In this document: one piece after another, positions 37,071 to 52,500 of the stretch
Layout of the letters: each line of letters begins with the position of its first letter
How positions within the stretch are numbered: position 1 is the stretch's first letter
Source of the DNA: Rhodeus uyekii
Lineage: Eukaryota; Chordata; Actinopteri; Cypriniformes; Acheilognathidae
Direction of reading: 5' to 3'
Assembly: GCA_037043235.1 (NCBI GenBank)
Contig: JAWRVZ010000004.1
Location: forward strand, 4,245,501 to 4,309,500
Length of the DNA: 64,000 bases
Notes under the pieces: generated by a model
The model's database searches: none
What the model was told of the DNA's origin: nothing
Seen by the model: the letters and a program-made list of their open reading frames with translations, nothing else
Made by a program: the position numbers and the translations under genes

Positions 37071-40000
37071 GTAAGCGCGTGAGATGTCCGGGTCTCACCT
37101 TGAGAAAAACGTTATGCATCACAATGTTCCTTCTAATGTCATGCCATAATCAGCAAGCATAGTATTGAATATACTTGCATATATCACACTTAAAGTGAGG
37201 GAGCATTTGTAAAAATCAAAATATTCTTCATGGGACACTTATAAATCACAGTCTTTATTGCCAGCCTTGTGTTTTAAGCTCAGAAGGTCCCGTCCAGAGC
37301 CCACAAACTCGAAGAAATGCGTGCAAATTCGGTCAAATTCGGCTTCACGAGACGAGCTCTAATTATAGATATTCTTCAAGAGGCTGATGGACCAAAATAA
37401 AGCGGTGTCATTGCCGTAGTACGGTCATGTGACTCGTTCACATTGGAAGTCAGTGGTTGTGTGCAGTCTTGCGGCCATAGGATGCTCGGTTCCATTTGCG
37501 CCATCTCTCGCGCCACTCATTCATCTTCCAAGGTGACTTTTGGCGTAACAGATGCAAACGCTGAATCCACTGTTCAGAAGGTCGAAAGAGCATAACGAAC
37601 GTATTCGTCATGTCACCTGATTTATGTAACTACCTAATCCTATACCAGTTCATTTTCTTTCCTTATTATTACTTGTCTTATGCAATTATTTGATTAAGGC
37701 GTTTTTACTCAAAAACCTGTTGATGAAAAACAAATATCTAAATGAGATGCAACACATCTAAGGTGTGTTTAGATTGTATCTTGAGAGTTTTATTTGCAGA
37801 CATTTAACTTAAGGCAGGAAGAAACGAGTACATGTTTTTTTAGATTTCAGTTACTACCATACAAATGTTTCTTTGTGTTGATCCCTGAATATTTACAACA
37901 TGCTCTGAAACCACAGTTTACAGCTAATACTTACATTCAAGTTTGTAACACATTGTACTTACATTCATATTTGCTTCTGTACACTTTTAAATAAATTAGA
38001 AAAAAGCTAAATACATCTAAATACATTTATTTAAAGCTTAATGCAAAATAATTTTCACAATTAAACATTACAGTTCGAAAACGACTTGTCGGTGTATGGA
38101 TTTGACCTGATATTATATTGTGTTATTTTCATAATAGGTTTAATTTGGGGAATACAGTATCTGTAATGCGTAAATATCACATTTTTAAATAAAAAGCTAT
38201 CTTAAATTGTCAAGGTAGCTGTAGATTTAGTTATGCAATATGGCTTAGTCAGATGAGAACACAATAGACTCATTGAAAACCTGCGGATGTATAAGTCCCA
38301 TATTATTATTCAATGCTAGGTAGCCTCATGTGAGGTTAAAGAGGTCTTTATAGATCTAAAGCTTTGATCAATAACATTGTATTGGAAAACCTGCTGTTTG
38401 TCATCACAAGCAGTCAAAGCTTTGATTTTCACAATGCGTTCCGGTTCAGTCGAGTGAGTCAGGGCTGGTGGTATTTGGGTCATTACGTTGAATCTCAGAG
38501 TTGAGTCACTGTTGAGGTCCTTTAGGTTCAATAGAATCATTGCAGTCAATCACTTCAGTGACTCAGAATCATCCATGGGAATCATTGACATGAAGGTCGT
38601 CTATCAAGAACAGGGTAAAAAAAAATGCTGTTTTTTATTAACTGCATTGAAGACTGGACTAACTCCATTGAGAGGAACATTATGCTGAATGGTAAATATC
38701 AGTGGCTTTATTAAAAAGCTTGTACATAGATTCATGCACAATATTGCACTATAGTAGTTTTAAGATTAACTTTTCCTAATAGAATTCATAGAGTAAATTA
38801 GTCGAAAATGGGATTTAATTAGTTGCTAAATGATGGCAATGACATTTACTTGTTTACTCACTAAATATAAATCTGATCATAAACTGAACATAACAGATGG
38901 AAATTAAAAAGACACCTGCATATGTACACATAAACTCTCATTTATTACACAAGTAACACAAAAGATAAAAACAATAAGTTCACACAATCAAAAACACTTT
39001 AATGGAGTTCCAGATGAAAAAGATAATTTCATGTTAAAAATAACTCTAATCATGTTTAGATAATCATAATTAAAATCATAATTGAATGTTTTTTTTTCAT
39101 CTCTGTATGCTGTACTAATTTGTTTGCAGAAAGCTTGACTAGTAGTTTTATGAGTGCTTATTCAGCTAACGGGATAGAGGAGCCCAGGGGCTGGAGGTAA
39201 TGGCTGTAGCATATGTCTCATTAAGTAATCACAGTTTTTATGATACAAAGAATATCAAATCTTCTTTGTGCATTATTTTTTATGTGTATGGAGTAACATG
39301 ATTTTCTTTCTCTGCTATTTGACTGCAAAAGCAAGGAAACAATATACGTCCTTTATCTAGTTAATGCTCACATATGGATGATGATATTACCTAAAACATT
39401 ATGTTATACTATAAAGACGATCTGTTCATGCAGGTGATTTTGTTGCAGGGAGAGTGGCACATCTTGTGCTTCTATACCGAGTCATTATGAAAGTCCTTAA
39501 AGGGATAGTTCACTCAAAAAGGAAAATTCTGTAATCATTTTCACCCTCAATGTATGAATTTCTTTCTTTTGCTGAGCACAAAAGATATTTTGAAGAATGT
39601 CAGTAACCAAATTGTTGATGGGCCTCATTGACTTTCATAATATGAGGGGGAAAAAATGAGGAATGATGATAGGATTAAAAATTTTGCGTGAGCTATTCCT
39701 TTAAAGGAGCTATACGTAGAATTCAGAAACCTTGTTATTAGCAACACTGGTGGCCGTTAAATGAACTGTAGCCTGCAACTTATTGCTAGTGTTCGCACTC
39801 ATGCACATGTAACATAAAGAGACTGAATGTGAATCAAGGCTCCGATGTACTCACAGTAAAATTATTTTTTGTTCTTAGCTTATAAGTTAAAAGAAGTTAG
39901 AAATACCTTATATAGTACTGTTATAGTACAATATAATATAATACCACTATATAGTTCTAACTAACATTCGATGCCACCCAGGCTGCTGAAAGCGACGTTT

Positions 40001-43000
40001 AGATGAATATGTAAATATGTACTGTGCGCTTGACAGCTGTGAGAAAGCAGCAGTTAAGACTGCACCTGATCTTAGCGATGTGGATATGTGTGCACCAGCT
40101 TTGCAATTCACTAGCATCATGTCGATAGATGAGGTAATAAATATTACACTGTTATGATTATAAAGTATATTTGATATATAGACTATATAGGTCTGGATAT
40201 GTGAGACTGTAGTTTGAATTAATCTCTTTTCTTTGCATGATATTTCAGTACGGAATGGCTCTTTTGACATCATCCTGAACATTGTAAGAACATTTCACAT
40301 TTAATGTTTCACGGAACTTAAGAGAATCTCTGAAGGAGTGTGCATAATCATCACATATTTTTGATTTTCCAGGCAAAAATGTCTGCGAGTCCTTCACATA
40401 AAAATGTGTCTACCTTAGGATTTCTTAGGAAGTTGTTGAATATCTCATTTTTTGTACACATTAACACAGTAATAGAAAAACAATAAAAAAATACATAAAA
40501 AATACATGAAAATGATTACCTCCCTTTAAAAGTTAGCTAAAACCATATCCATGGACATTATAGTCTATTACAATATATAATGCTTTCTCCTTTAGTTGTA
40601 AATCACATCATATGATGGGGATATTATTATTACATTTGCTAACTTGTTGGGCCATACTCCAGAATTAGATTTAAAATCTCTGCTCTTCCTAGTTTGCATG
40701 AGTTTTTTGCATGAGCCATCACCCGTCCTCTGCTCAACCAGTCTATTATAAAATTCTATAATGTTGAATGACAGCTTCATTGTTTCTGTGGCGTATGAAT
40801 CACATTTCACTCTCTTAGTTTTTAGTCCAGGAGGTCACTTTTATAGTGGGTTTTGCCTTAGACTAATTTGTATGCTGTCAGCAGCGTCTCCTGTACTCAC
40901 CCTGTATTTGCTCTCATGAGTCTCTGGTCTGGGCCGGCAGCCCTTGCTTGAACCCCAGATGATACAGGCACACGATAGAGATCTCTCAGCAGTTTTGTTC
41001 ACGGTCCTTAGGGGAGGATAGAATTTCAATTATCTGTATCTTTCCCGTGTTTGATTTCATCACTGATAGATGGAAGATGTACCTCGATTTCAGCAGATAA
41101 GGTGGTTTCATAACAAGGACACGTCGTAAGGATGTAGAGCCCCTTACAGACTAGCGTTTTGTCGCATCTTTAAACTGAAACTAGGATTTTCAACAGATTA
41201 TGATTATATACAGTGTGCACATCCCACTGAAGTATCACTCCGCGCCGAATAATACTGGCGGTGACAGCTTTCAAGGTCTCATTGTTCTTTATTAGCTGGC
41301 TAAGCAAATCTTTATGTCATTTCAGATGAACTTATCTGCAGACGAGGCCTTCTTTCCTACTCTTTTCTCCTTTAGCTTTGTTTTGATCTTTCTCTTCTTC
41401 TGCGTTTTACCTAATTACCTGCTATTTTGGGTCACAATCACTTGTTCACATAATAGGATCTGCTTTTAAAGGATATTGAGGTTGGAATCTGTAGCTATTT
41501 CCATTATAAATTTTAATAGGCCTATGCTAATTTCAACTGACATGTAAAGTACAAATATTACATCAAATACTATAGTGATTGTTTTTAGGGATCCGTTCAA
41601 ACACACTGATTCCTTTATGGACCGACCAAGTTCGAGAGAGTAATTCTGTTGTTGTTTTGGTCATAAAGTTTTGTTGGCGGAGAAAAAAGAAATAAAGAAG
41701 TTGCCAATGTTGTGTCTTAAATGGAGGTGTAAAAGGAATAGTACTAACGTCTCGTTTTCTTAGGTTCTTTCAACCCTAAATTGTGTGAGGATAAAGCTTT
41801 TATGCTCAGATTAAGAGATTCACATTAGTCTTGCGGTTGCACATTTGCATTGTCATCCGTTGGTGTGTGCATTTGCTTGTGATATCACATGTTGACAGGT
41901 TTAGTTTTACTATTGTTTGTGTTGCGCAGTCACACCTTTGTAAAGGCTGTTGACCTTGTGAAAAATGGCATAATGGGACTGCAGTGTTATACTGTCACTC
42001 ACAGCTGGGCCTTTTATCTTTGTACAGTCTTTCAGTGGATGCCTATTTGAAATCTAAAACCACTGGCCCCGTTTAGATTCAAAGTGGATCTGCTGTCGCA
42101 GTGCCAGGAAACATACTGTATGTGCATAAATGTGTCAAATGTATCGCACACATTAGGTTAGATGTGAATTGGATTGAAATATATTGAACTGCTAGTCTCA
42201 AATGAGATGCATCACCTAGAGTATTTTATTAATGCAATGTCTGGTGTTCACGCATTAAAATGAGGGTGTGTTTATTGTGTGCCTATCTAGGAGAAATAAT
42301 GCCTGTCCCACATAAAAGGCTTTACAAACCGGTTAAATGTCTGTATTGCTGTAGGGCCTGCAAAAGGAGATAGTGAAAGATTTTTCCCTTTATTACAAGA
42401 GGCAAGCACAAGAACGATGGGTGAATTGGGGGAATGAACTCAATCAAACACTGTGTTTCGGAGTATTTAGCACAATGAAACCCAATGAGAATGACCCTAC
42501 AGGGCTTCTCTATGGTCTGAAAGCCCCACTGGGTTGGCCTGCTGGCCATATGATTTTATTCTTGTTCAGACAGGAAGGCAAATCAGAGCAGCTTTGTATG
42601 ATGGATGAAGTTACCATGCCTGTATCGAGTTGCCAGGCTCACAAATTCAGTTTCATTCTCCACTGATTTCCAATTGAGGTCTTTTACGGTGTGACACTAC
42701 CAGCCTGTTGTGTGTGTGTGTGTGTGTGTGTGCATGAAACCTCTGCCGCAGTCACACACGCACACACACACATGTTGAAAGACGGGCTAGTTTTCTGGGA
42801 AAAAGGAGAGCTGTTGGTCTGTGTGAAAATGAAACAAGTGGAGAGGACGAGACTGGAGGGAGAAAAACTCAGAATAGGCAGCTATAAAAAAAAATGTTAA
42901 TAAATAATAATATTAATATTAATAAAACAAATGACTTGATCCATGTCCATTTGAAGTTCATGAGGATTTTCATTGCAATTATATATTTAAGAAAATCTCT

Positions 43001-46000
43001 TGCAGTTTACTGACTAAAGCATGAGATGAGGTAACCGACTTTCATAAATCAAACATAAATCAAATTTGTAGATCGGTGAAAACTGAAATATGAGGGAGAA
43101 AAACATAAAACATACAAATCCCTCAAGAAAAATAACCAATCCTTTCTTGTCGGTGATGGGCTTTGAAATGAAAAAACTGAATTTGCGATAAAAACCCTAA
43201 ATACATATTACAAAATTTTTTAATTCAAGCGATGCTTTGTTTTCTAGCAAAAGAGAAATTACAGGCAAATGCAGCATACATGAAACATGGTTTGTAACAT
43301 AAGTAAAACTGCGTGGGTTGTGATTTATATTTTATTTAAAACAGGTCAGTGCGAATGGGAGAGATTAATGGATCCATATTATATTTGCTATTTTGGTTTC
43401 TGTGTATGTCAAATCACTGACAAACGACTTTCTTAGAACAGTTATGTAAGCAAATTCACCCCCCCACCCCCCCACAATGCATAAAACAAAGCTTTTGCTG
43501 TTAATAGTTCACAATAGTTCACACTGGCAGCATGAACAGACACACCCCCATCTTTCCAAAACCCTTTCCTCAAAGATTATTTAGAGATGGGGCAGGACGA
43601 CAGCAGCACATCTTAGTGTTGTCTAAAACAACATGAGGAAAAATAGCATTCTCGCATGACAAACTAACAACTGACAGCGGCTTATGAAAGTAAATATGGC
43701 ATTTAATGAGAATGATCTGCTTCAACTGTCAGATTCCTGCTTCTCATATATGGGCTGCCCTTTCAGTCACTCAAAATTATTGACAGGCAGAAAGCATAAT
43801 GTCTTCAGATTGGCTCAGAAATTACTTTTTTTAAATTTAATTCACAGGTGTAATCATTTTGTCCATTAACAATCCATTTAAAAACATGAAGCAGAAGGTG
43901 CTTTTCTTCCCTATTATGATCTATTTCTGAGTGAAATAGCATAGAAAAATGTAAGACTCGATCTTGTCCATTGTGAATTGATTGGATGGTTGGATGGTTG
44001 TGGTTTGCTATTGCTGTGATCTCATGTTAGAGAGAGGTTGCCCCTCCCTCGCACCTGCAAACGTATCATCAGAGAAGAGAAGAGATGTCACTGCAAGAGG
44101 GAGGGGAAGTTATTTTGATTAAATATTATGAAGACACATGGATTTGAAAATAATTATGTGCTCGGATAAATCATTCATAATAAATACTGCAATATTCATT
44201 TCATGGTGGAGGGTACAATACATGAAACCGGACCACTGATGTTTGCTGGTTGTTTACAGGGATTCTAATACTTGAGAAAAATATATTTGTTTTTAATTAA
44301 AGCTATAATTTAAAACAATAAGTAGAAACAATCATAGAAATGATTGATTTTCTTCATAATAGAGAAAGGGGAATATTAAGGGTAGAGGAGAGACATAGTG
44401 AAGGGAACAGGTTGAAGGCGCAGCAATGACAGCGACACTAATAGATAGAGAGTAGAGGTCAGACAGCAGATTAGAAGAGCCTGAGAGATGGCAGCGGTTC
44501 GGGCAGCTGGATGGAGCAGGAGTTAGTTATGAGAGGTTCCCGTGGAGATAAGAGGATGTTTGATTGAAAGGCCGGAGCTGGATCTCCTCAGATGAGATTT
44601 GGAGATTCTGAAATTACCTTATTAATATAACAGGGTGAGAGGGATGAAATTTATTGCTTCATTAAGCACACTGAGAGAAAAGGACAGGTGAGGAGAGGAA
44701 TGAACGTAAGAGCCTGGCAGATTCATTTTGTCAGAAGTCATAAACATCCAGCCGAAAGATCCTTAAACTTCATTTAGCGGGTCATTCACATTTGAGTGTG
44801 AATTATTAAGTAGTGGAATAAGTGGTGGCTATTTTTAGTGCTGTTTTAATTAACTTATGACCCAAAGAGTAAAATTAGCCTATTGCTCTTGAAATTATTA
44901 ATTCAGATTTATGATTTATATTGATTTATCAATGTATAGATAAAGGGACAATACAATATTCAAATATTACACATCTTTTATAGAATTGGAATAATATACA
45001 TGCATAAGTGTAGCATTAAATTTCAAGGACATTATGAATGTGGACAACAGAACATTTTATGCTTCCATATTAATTCATCAAAGCTCGTTCCGAAGGCTGT
45101 GTTTGAACTTTTCAAACAGTGTATTTATATGTTTACAGAGCCAGAACAGTATGTGTCTGAAAATGTTTGCTTTTGCTGAAAAAGTGTTGATTTTTGTTCT
45201 TATTTTTAAGGGCTTTGCAGTACATGTGGAAGTCTGTATTTGTATGGGTTTGTTGTACCATGTGTGATTTATGTTTATTTTTATGGCAATTTAAATAAGT
45301 GTTGCTTTGAGAAAGACGCTGAGATGAGGGACATCTGCTCAAGCTATTTGAGCACTTTTCTATAGAGATTAAGAGACGCTTGGATTCCATAAAGTGCGTT
45401 TACATAACAGAGATGAGACAGAATTGAGTAGAGGAAATGTTTTTAGCTTTCATATTTGTGTTTGTCTTTATTCTGGATAATGAAGATGATACCTAATTTG
45501 CTGAAAGTATATTCATTGTATGATTGTTTTATATGCTAAAGAAGATCATGAATGTGTGTTCACACTCACCACATTTTTAAGGCACTTTGGATAACGTACT
45601 TCTGCCCTAATAAAGCTCCTAATGAGACTTCTAATATTCATGGAAATAAAGTGTCCTGCCTATGATGATTAATTAGACGCAAAATTCAGCACTAATTGGC
45701 TTCTCATATTTGTGCACTTTGAAGATAGATGGCTCAATTAAGAATGAGAGAAATAACAACAACCCTCTCCAGTGCAGAAACAAACCAAAAACTAAACTTT
45801 GATTTGGTGCACAAAGGAATATATAGAATTCTTATGGTTTTTATCTTCTTTATGGCCCAACCATTTTCTTTAGCCAGAGACATTACAAAATAACACAGCA
45901 ACTATAGGTTGTTTCACCATATTGCACAGCATTTAAATTAATTATTTAATTATAAATTGTAAATTATAGTATCTGCTATAAATGTTCTTTAATATTTGTA

Positions 46001-46168
46001 ATTTAAACTACATGTACTCAGAACTCACTAAAGATAAAAAAAAAATAAAGATTATTCTTAAAGAATGTTGTAGTTTTGGACACGACTGACACGGAAGAGT
46101 TAATTAGTCAAGTGGGAACAGATATTGGCTATCTGATGCTGATCATCTCAAAACAGTCTGGCCAATAC

Positions 46169-46200
<32 letters not shown>

Positions 46201-46483
46201 TTCCATCAGTAGCCTTGAGTCAGAACATAGTTTAGATAAGTCTGCAGGTTTTTTTTTGCCTAGAGGCATGGAGAGTAGGATGAAAGGAAGTAGTATTAGC
46301 CAGAGTGGAGGAGGAAGATTGTGTCACAATCTAGTGTGATGAACAGCAGTAGCTACTAGTTGTTGTGGCACTACAGCCGTGTCTCTCTAGGAGAGCTGCC
46401 GGAACCCTTATTCTAACGCATGTGAAAGATTTTTCTCATGCCATCGCTGCCACACACCCACTCTCCGCTTGTGGACCAGAACA

Positions 46484-46518
<35 letters not shown>

Positions 46519-49500
46519 CTCTCTCCCCCTCCCTCTCCCCCTCCCTCTCCCTCTCCCTCTCCCTCCCATCCAGCTTTTTCTATATTCTATAATCCATTAA
46601 GCAACGCTAGCACTCCTTCCTTTCACTCTCTATCTCCCTCTCTTCCTCTATTTCCTGGCAGGCTGACATGACCTTCTGTTTTTCTCAAGGTCTCTACTTC
46701 GACATTGAACATTTGAAGAGAGCATCTAATACATTTTAGCATGAACGCTCTCTCTAACTCCCTTTCATCACATGATTTTTAAGGGGACAGCAGGAGCAGT
46801 ATTTTTGTACCAAGATAAAAAAATTTTAAAAAAAATGTGTATTTCATTTTTTTAATTTAAAAAAACTTTTTAGCAACTTTATAGTTTTTGTTTTGTTTTG
46901 TTTTTGCTGGGTTTATATCCTGCGATTTTTTCAGCCTGATGTTATTCTTACATCAGGTATAACATGTACTCATGCATTTTTGTACGTTTGTATATTTGAT
47001 AAAGAGTACAATATGGACATATTGGTGGCTTCTACACAGAAAAATTAAGTACTAAAGCTTTGTTGCTCCAAATGTACCTTAGCAGGGGATAGCAATGTAC
47101 CTCTGAACATTGGTACATTTTTGAACTTCTTATTTGTACCTCTAAAACAACATTTATGCACCCCTAATAAAAATGTACTATGTCCCAGTTTGATAAAATG
47201 GGAAAATACCAGGATTTAAAACCATGTTTTTAAATTATTTAAAACTGTTACATTCAAAATCCACTGAGGAGTCAAGTGCATGTCATTTTTGTCATCTTTT
47301 CTGTCAGAGTAGCGTTAATTCTTCACAGGAGGAAGCCATCTTACAGAAGCTGTGTGTCACATGGCACAAGTTCTTATTTTTAGCTGGATTAGTGGAGTTT
47401 CAGGCAAGTGCTTTCACCCACACACACGTTAGCTCTCTCTGAGACAGACACACACACGCCCATTAACTCTAATACAGAGCACGCTGTAGCTTTTTTTACT
47501 GTCACGCACACTGTCTCAGACTTAGATACCTCTCAGTCTACCTCACACAGAAGCACCAAAAACCTTCTAAAGGCACTCTCTCTGTCTTTCCATCACACAA
47601 GAATTTTAGCTTTCCTCTTCATTTCCCCCACTTTACTCCCTTACTCACGCTGAACATGTTTTTTTCTTAACTCGCACACTTATGTAAAAGAAAAGGCTGG
47701 CTGTGGGCTCTATCTTTTGCAAGTGTGATTTAAAATGCTACGGTTTCACAATTCATTGAAGCTGTACTCAATGTTCCATCGTTAGATACTTCACCTGCAC
47801 CCAAATCCTACATAGTCTTATTGTGCTGTCAATACGCCTATAGAATGTTAGTGAGACAATGTGGGTAGACAAAGAGAAACATAAACGCATACCAGTCAAG
47901 GTCCAAGGATTGAATTGAACGTGTTTAAGAAGGCATTTTGGTGTGTGGCAAAATTTTGTGTAAGCAAATGCAAATCCATTTGCATTTCCTCTAACACTAC
48001 TGCTTCTACGAGCTTCTCTTGCTTGAGGCTTTATGTTTCTTCTTCTAGAAATATGTATATGCTTGGGGTTGATACAAAGGAATATTTTACCACAGTGCTT
48101 GCAAGGCAGCAAAAGATCTGTTGTAGTGAATGTCAGCACAGCTGTTACTGAGAGTCATTTTTGCTTTTGCACAACAGTTCTATAAACAAAAGATTTCTAA
48201 CAATAATGCAACATTATACAAAATACTGTTATATAAAGGTCATATTCAAAAGCCTTTTTGTTATAAATGATAACAACAAGATTCTTTATGACAAGACATT
48301 AATGAACATTTAATGAAATGAACTTTTTCGTTAGTTACATAGTTTCTGGTCGTACATGGAATTTTCTGTCTTTGAGTGAGTCATTGATTTGTTCCTTTTA
48401 ACTGATTCGTTCAACACGCTGTTTCATTTAAGAATGAAAGGGATAGTTCACCCAAAAATTAAAGAGGTGACAAAAGATACATTTTTGGGTGAACTATCCC
48501 TGTAAGGCCTTTGAATGAGTCATTCAATCATTTACTAAACCGATTCATTCAAAGCACTGATTCATTACGTAATGTTGTTAGTTGACTGTTGTTATGAATG
48601 AGTCATTGAATCATTCACGCAACTGATTCAAAACACAGATTCATTCAGGAACAAAACACACCGCTGTTCCTACACTGTTATATTTACATATAACATTTAC
48701 ATTTAATAATTTAGCAGACACTATTATCCCAAAACAGAAAAACTGGAAATATCTAAAACGTCAGTTACTCAACATTAACTATGAGCTTATAGCGAACTGT
48801 TATATAAACGCTGTGTTACACTCACAAGCGTGCTATTTTTCTGAATACCTGCTGTTTGGATTTTTCTTTCTTGTCTTCATCCTCTTATTTTAATAAGGCT
48901 TGTTTGACCCAGTCATCTTAAGTAGAGTTGATGTAAAGTTCAGTTATGCTGAAGTACACGCATTCAGATGAAATCCAAAACAGATATATTAGCATGCATT
49001 TCTGTGCCAACTGCTGCTTTGCACAGTTATTAATTTCCAATGTAATGTGCTACTGGGGACTGCGCAGTAGAGGGCCGGTCTCTGCCTTGTGGCTCAGAGA
49101 CACCAAAACTAACCAGCTGCTATCTTCAGCACTGGCCTTGTGAGTTCAAGCCCCTCTGCGCTCCGAGCATCACGCTAAACATAGAAAATGCCACGGAGAG
49201 ATGCAGGGAGGGGGGAGGAAAGGAGGAAAAGAGTTGTGGGCTCCAGGACAATGCAGAACACTCTGTTCCCCTTTGGCAGATCAGTATCCCAGTCCGATGA
49301 AGCTGGGGAATGATTCGTTAGGGCTGTTTTACGATGCTGGTGTTGCTTTGATTGAACCCTGTATTCAGAGGGTTCATATTATTTGATGCTAGTTTAGGGT
49401 TAGGGTTTGTATTACTTCCTGCTTTATTTCTTTAATTTATTCAAGAATATTGTTTCTGTGGTGGTAGGTTGGCGTGGGTTTTGTGTGTGCTCGTTTGCTT

Positions 49501-52500
49501 ATTGTCCTGATTGTTAATTACTTCTGCTGTACAGCAAACATTAAGAGAGAACATGACTCCTTTGGTGTTTTAATGTGCAAATATTCTCAATGGCACAGCA
49601 AACAAATAGCATAATCAGTATGACAAAATGTGTTTGTGGTTATTAAATTTGCAGCGTCACATTATTTGTGTCTCTTAATCACACTAATATAATAGAAATG
49701 TGATTGTAGTACAAAGTATGTCGTATGTCATCCATTTGAAATATTATTTGTATTTTATATTATATTAAAGTTATCTAAAAAATTTTTTTGGCAGACCGTA
49801 AAAGCGAAAAGGACTGTTAATTATTCATGTTGCATATAACATATAATACATTATTGTTATATTCAGTTGGATGTTTGTGATTGGTTGTGTGAGATGTGCG
49901 TACTGAGGTAGAGGGAGTTCTCGCGATACACTTCATTCACGATAAAACAACGGTGAAGAAACTTCGAATGTGAATCCTTATTCATTTAATATCACTCCTT
50001 TACAAGTATGAATTGTATATAATTTATATAAATAACACCAACATCATGGCCTGTTCTCGCTGCAACAGCTTTTTTTTCCCATGGCTGTCAGACTGCTGAT
50101 GTGTTAGACCTTTTAATGTAAAATGTTTTAAATGTACTGTTGTTATGAGCAAAAGGTGTCAAAATTTCTATCTGTGTACAGGGTACACATAATGATAGTA
50201 AAAACCTATCTGTCTATCTATCTGTCTGTCTGTATGTCTGTCTATCTAGTGTGCTTGCTTTGGGAAAACTTAAATATAATATAATATATGTTAAAGGTAC
50301 TGTAAAATACAGTTCAAAAGATTAAAGTTGGTAAGATTTATTCATTTATTTATTTAATTTTTTACCAATTATTAAATTACAGTAGAGTTTGGTTATGTCG
50401 ACGGCCTCGGGGGTTGTAAAAAAGCATCGAGATAACCGTTTAGCGAGATATCCCTTTTAACATGTATTACATATATTAGCATATATTTTCCCACATATAA
50501 CCCGCAGACGCAGATAATCCGCACACTCATATAGCCAGCGGGTTTTTGGTTTTGTGTAAAAAATCGTTGGCATAACCCGCACCCATAGATTGATTAACTT
50601 TTTTGTGTAAGGTCACATTTCAAATTTCAAATGTTGCTGTGACTTCAATTATCCATAACTGTTCAGGCTCGGTACATAGTGCTTGTGTGCGAAATTCACA
50701 CAATAAAAAAACAAACACAAGTCAGAATCAGAACAGAAAGCAGTCTCTCCCGTTGCGCTGGGAGCGTGCGCTTCTCTCCCTTTAAGAAGCATCTCATCCG
50801 ACACGAGAAGAGCCCGCCCTCATGGCAGCACAGCCAATCACGTCTTCTTGCATGATTGACAGGTCAGACAGCCTATCAGCGGCAGCTGTCAGAGTTATAG
50901 TGGAAGTGAAGCGCCAGCTGTCAGAACGCCAAAGACAACAACCCTCGCAAGAAAGAAAAATGAAAATGTATTGATGTACATGATGTGAGTTATTAAATGA
51001 GAATATATATGCTCGAGTTTTTGGTGTCTTTTTACACAACAGTGTTGCCACGATTTGCTTGAAGCGATCGGCATTCATCTAAAAAATTTACATACACTGT
51101 ATTGTGTTTGCTAACAACAAAAGGCATATGTAAAACCACCACAATTAAAATCACCTTCGATTCTTGATACAAACCTTTAATTATATTCTCCAACAATGCA
51201 AACACAAAGATTGCTCACAAAATCACAAAAAAACGTACGGGATGCTACAGCGTGTTATCCCTCAGACGAGATCAACGACAGGGAGTGAACCGTGAGCGGA
51301 CCGCGATTCACGTGCAAGGCAGTGAATTAGGTACGCAAATTAGTCATGAAATAACCATGTGAAGTGGCGAATTTGTGTTTTTTTTTATTTTTTATGCTTG
51401 AGATATTAGATTTCGGCGACATTAACAAATCGACATTAAAGAATCGAAAATAATAAGACAAATAGGGAGTTTGGCGGTTCCACTTAAAAAATATCGACAT
51501 AATAGTATTGGCGAGTTAACCGTGACTTGAGAACTCCACTGTAATTATTTTATACAGAATTGAGTAAAATCAATTACCATTCTTTTAAACTGTCTATTTA
51601 TAGAGAAGTAAAAAAATGTTTTACGGTTTACACTAAACTGAACAGTGTAGACAATTATATATATTATACATATTAAATATATATATATTTTATATTTTAA
51701 TATCTAAAAATATTATTTGAAATTGTAATAATATTTCTTAATATTATCGAATTTACTGTATATTTTTTATCAAATAAATGCAGCCATGCTGAGTATAAAA
51801 ACAATCTATATTTTCAAAATATTAAAAAAATTTTTTTTAAAACTCTTTTTTTAAATTCTTGAATTCAGTGCACAATACCTCAGCAAAATCTAAATGTATT
51901 AAAATAATTATTTTCTCTTTTCTTTTCTTTTTTGGTGCCAGACTTATATGTAGGAAATTGAAACCCCAAATCCCAAAACAAATTTACATTGACATAACTT
52001 AATATTAAATCATGGTTAATTTAACTTTATTTTCTTTTTTGCTAAAATAATTAAGATGCACAATTAAGATGGAATGCAAATGTGATACTTCCCTCTCTGT
52101 GGAGTAACATTGAAATCACTCGTCCACATTTCCTATCTCTCTCTCTCATGCATCATCTCTGGCCCACAGCAAAAGCTGCTGCACTCATGCAATTATCATA
52201 ATTACTAACGACTCTGCAGTCTGCTGCTGAGTGTGCACACGCACACACTAAACGAGTGCCTCATTTTCTTCCTCTGTTTTTTCATTCACACAAAAGAAAA
52301 TGAACACTTTTGTTTTTCACACGAAGGAAATGTAAATGACTCTATAAATAAGATATGGCTGCTGAAACGATAACGTTATACCAGGAGAATGGATTCATCA
52401 GGTGAGGTTGAACTAAAAAGCACTGTTGATGGTATTTCCAAGGAAAGAGTGTCTCGAGTCTGACAATAAGGCAACAATGTTCAAGCACAGTTTAACCATT

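Noticed and set aside
49391..49408. Interstitial telomere repeat
   Set aside because: Only about two TTAGGG units, within chance expectation.
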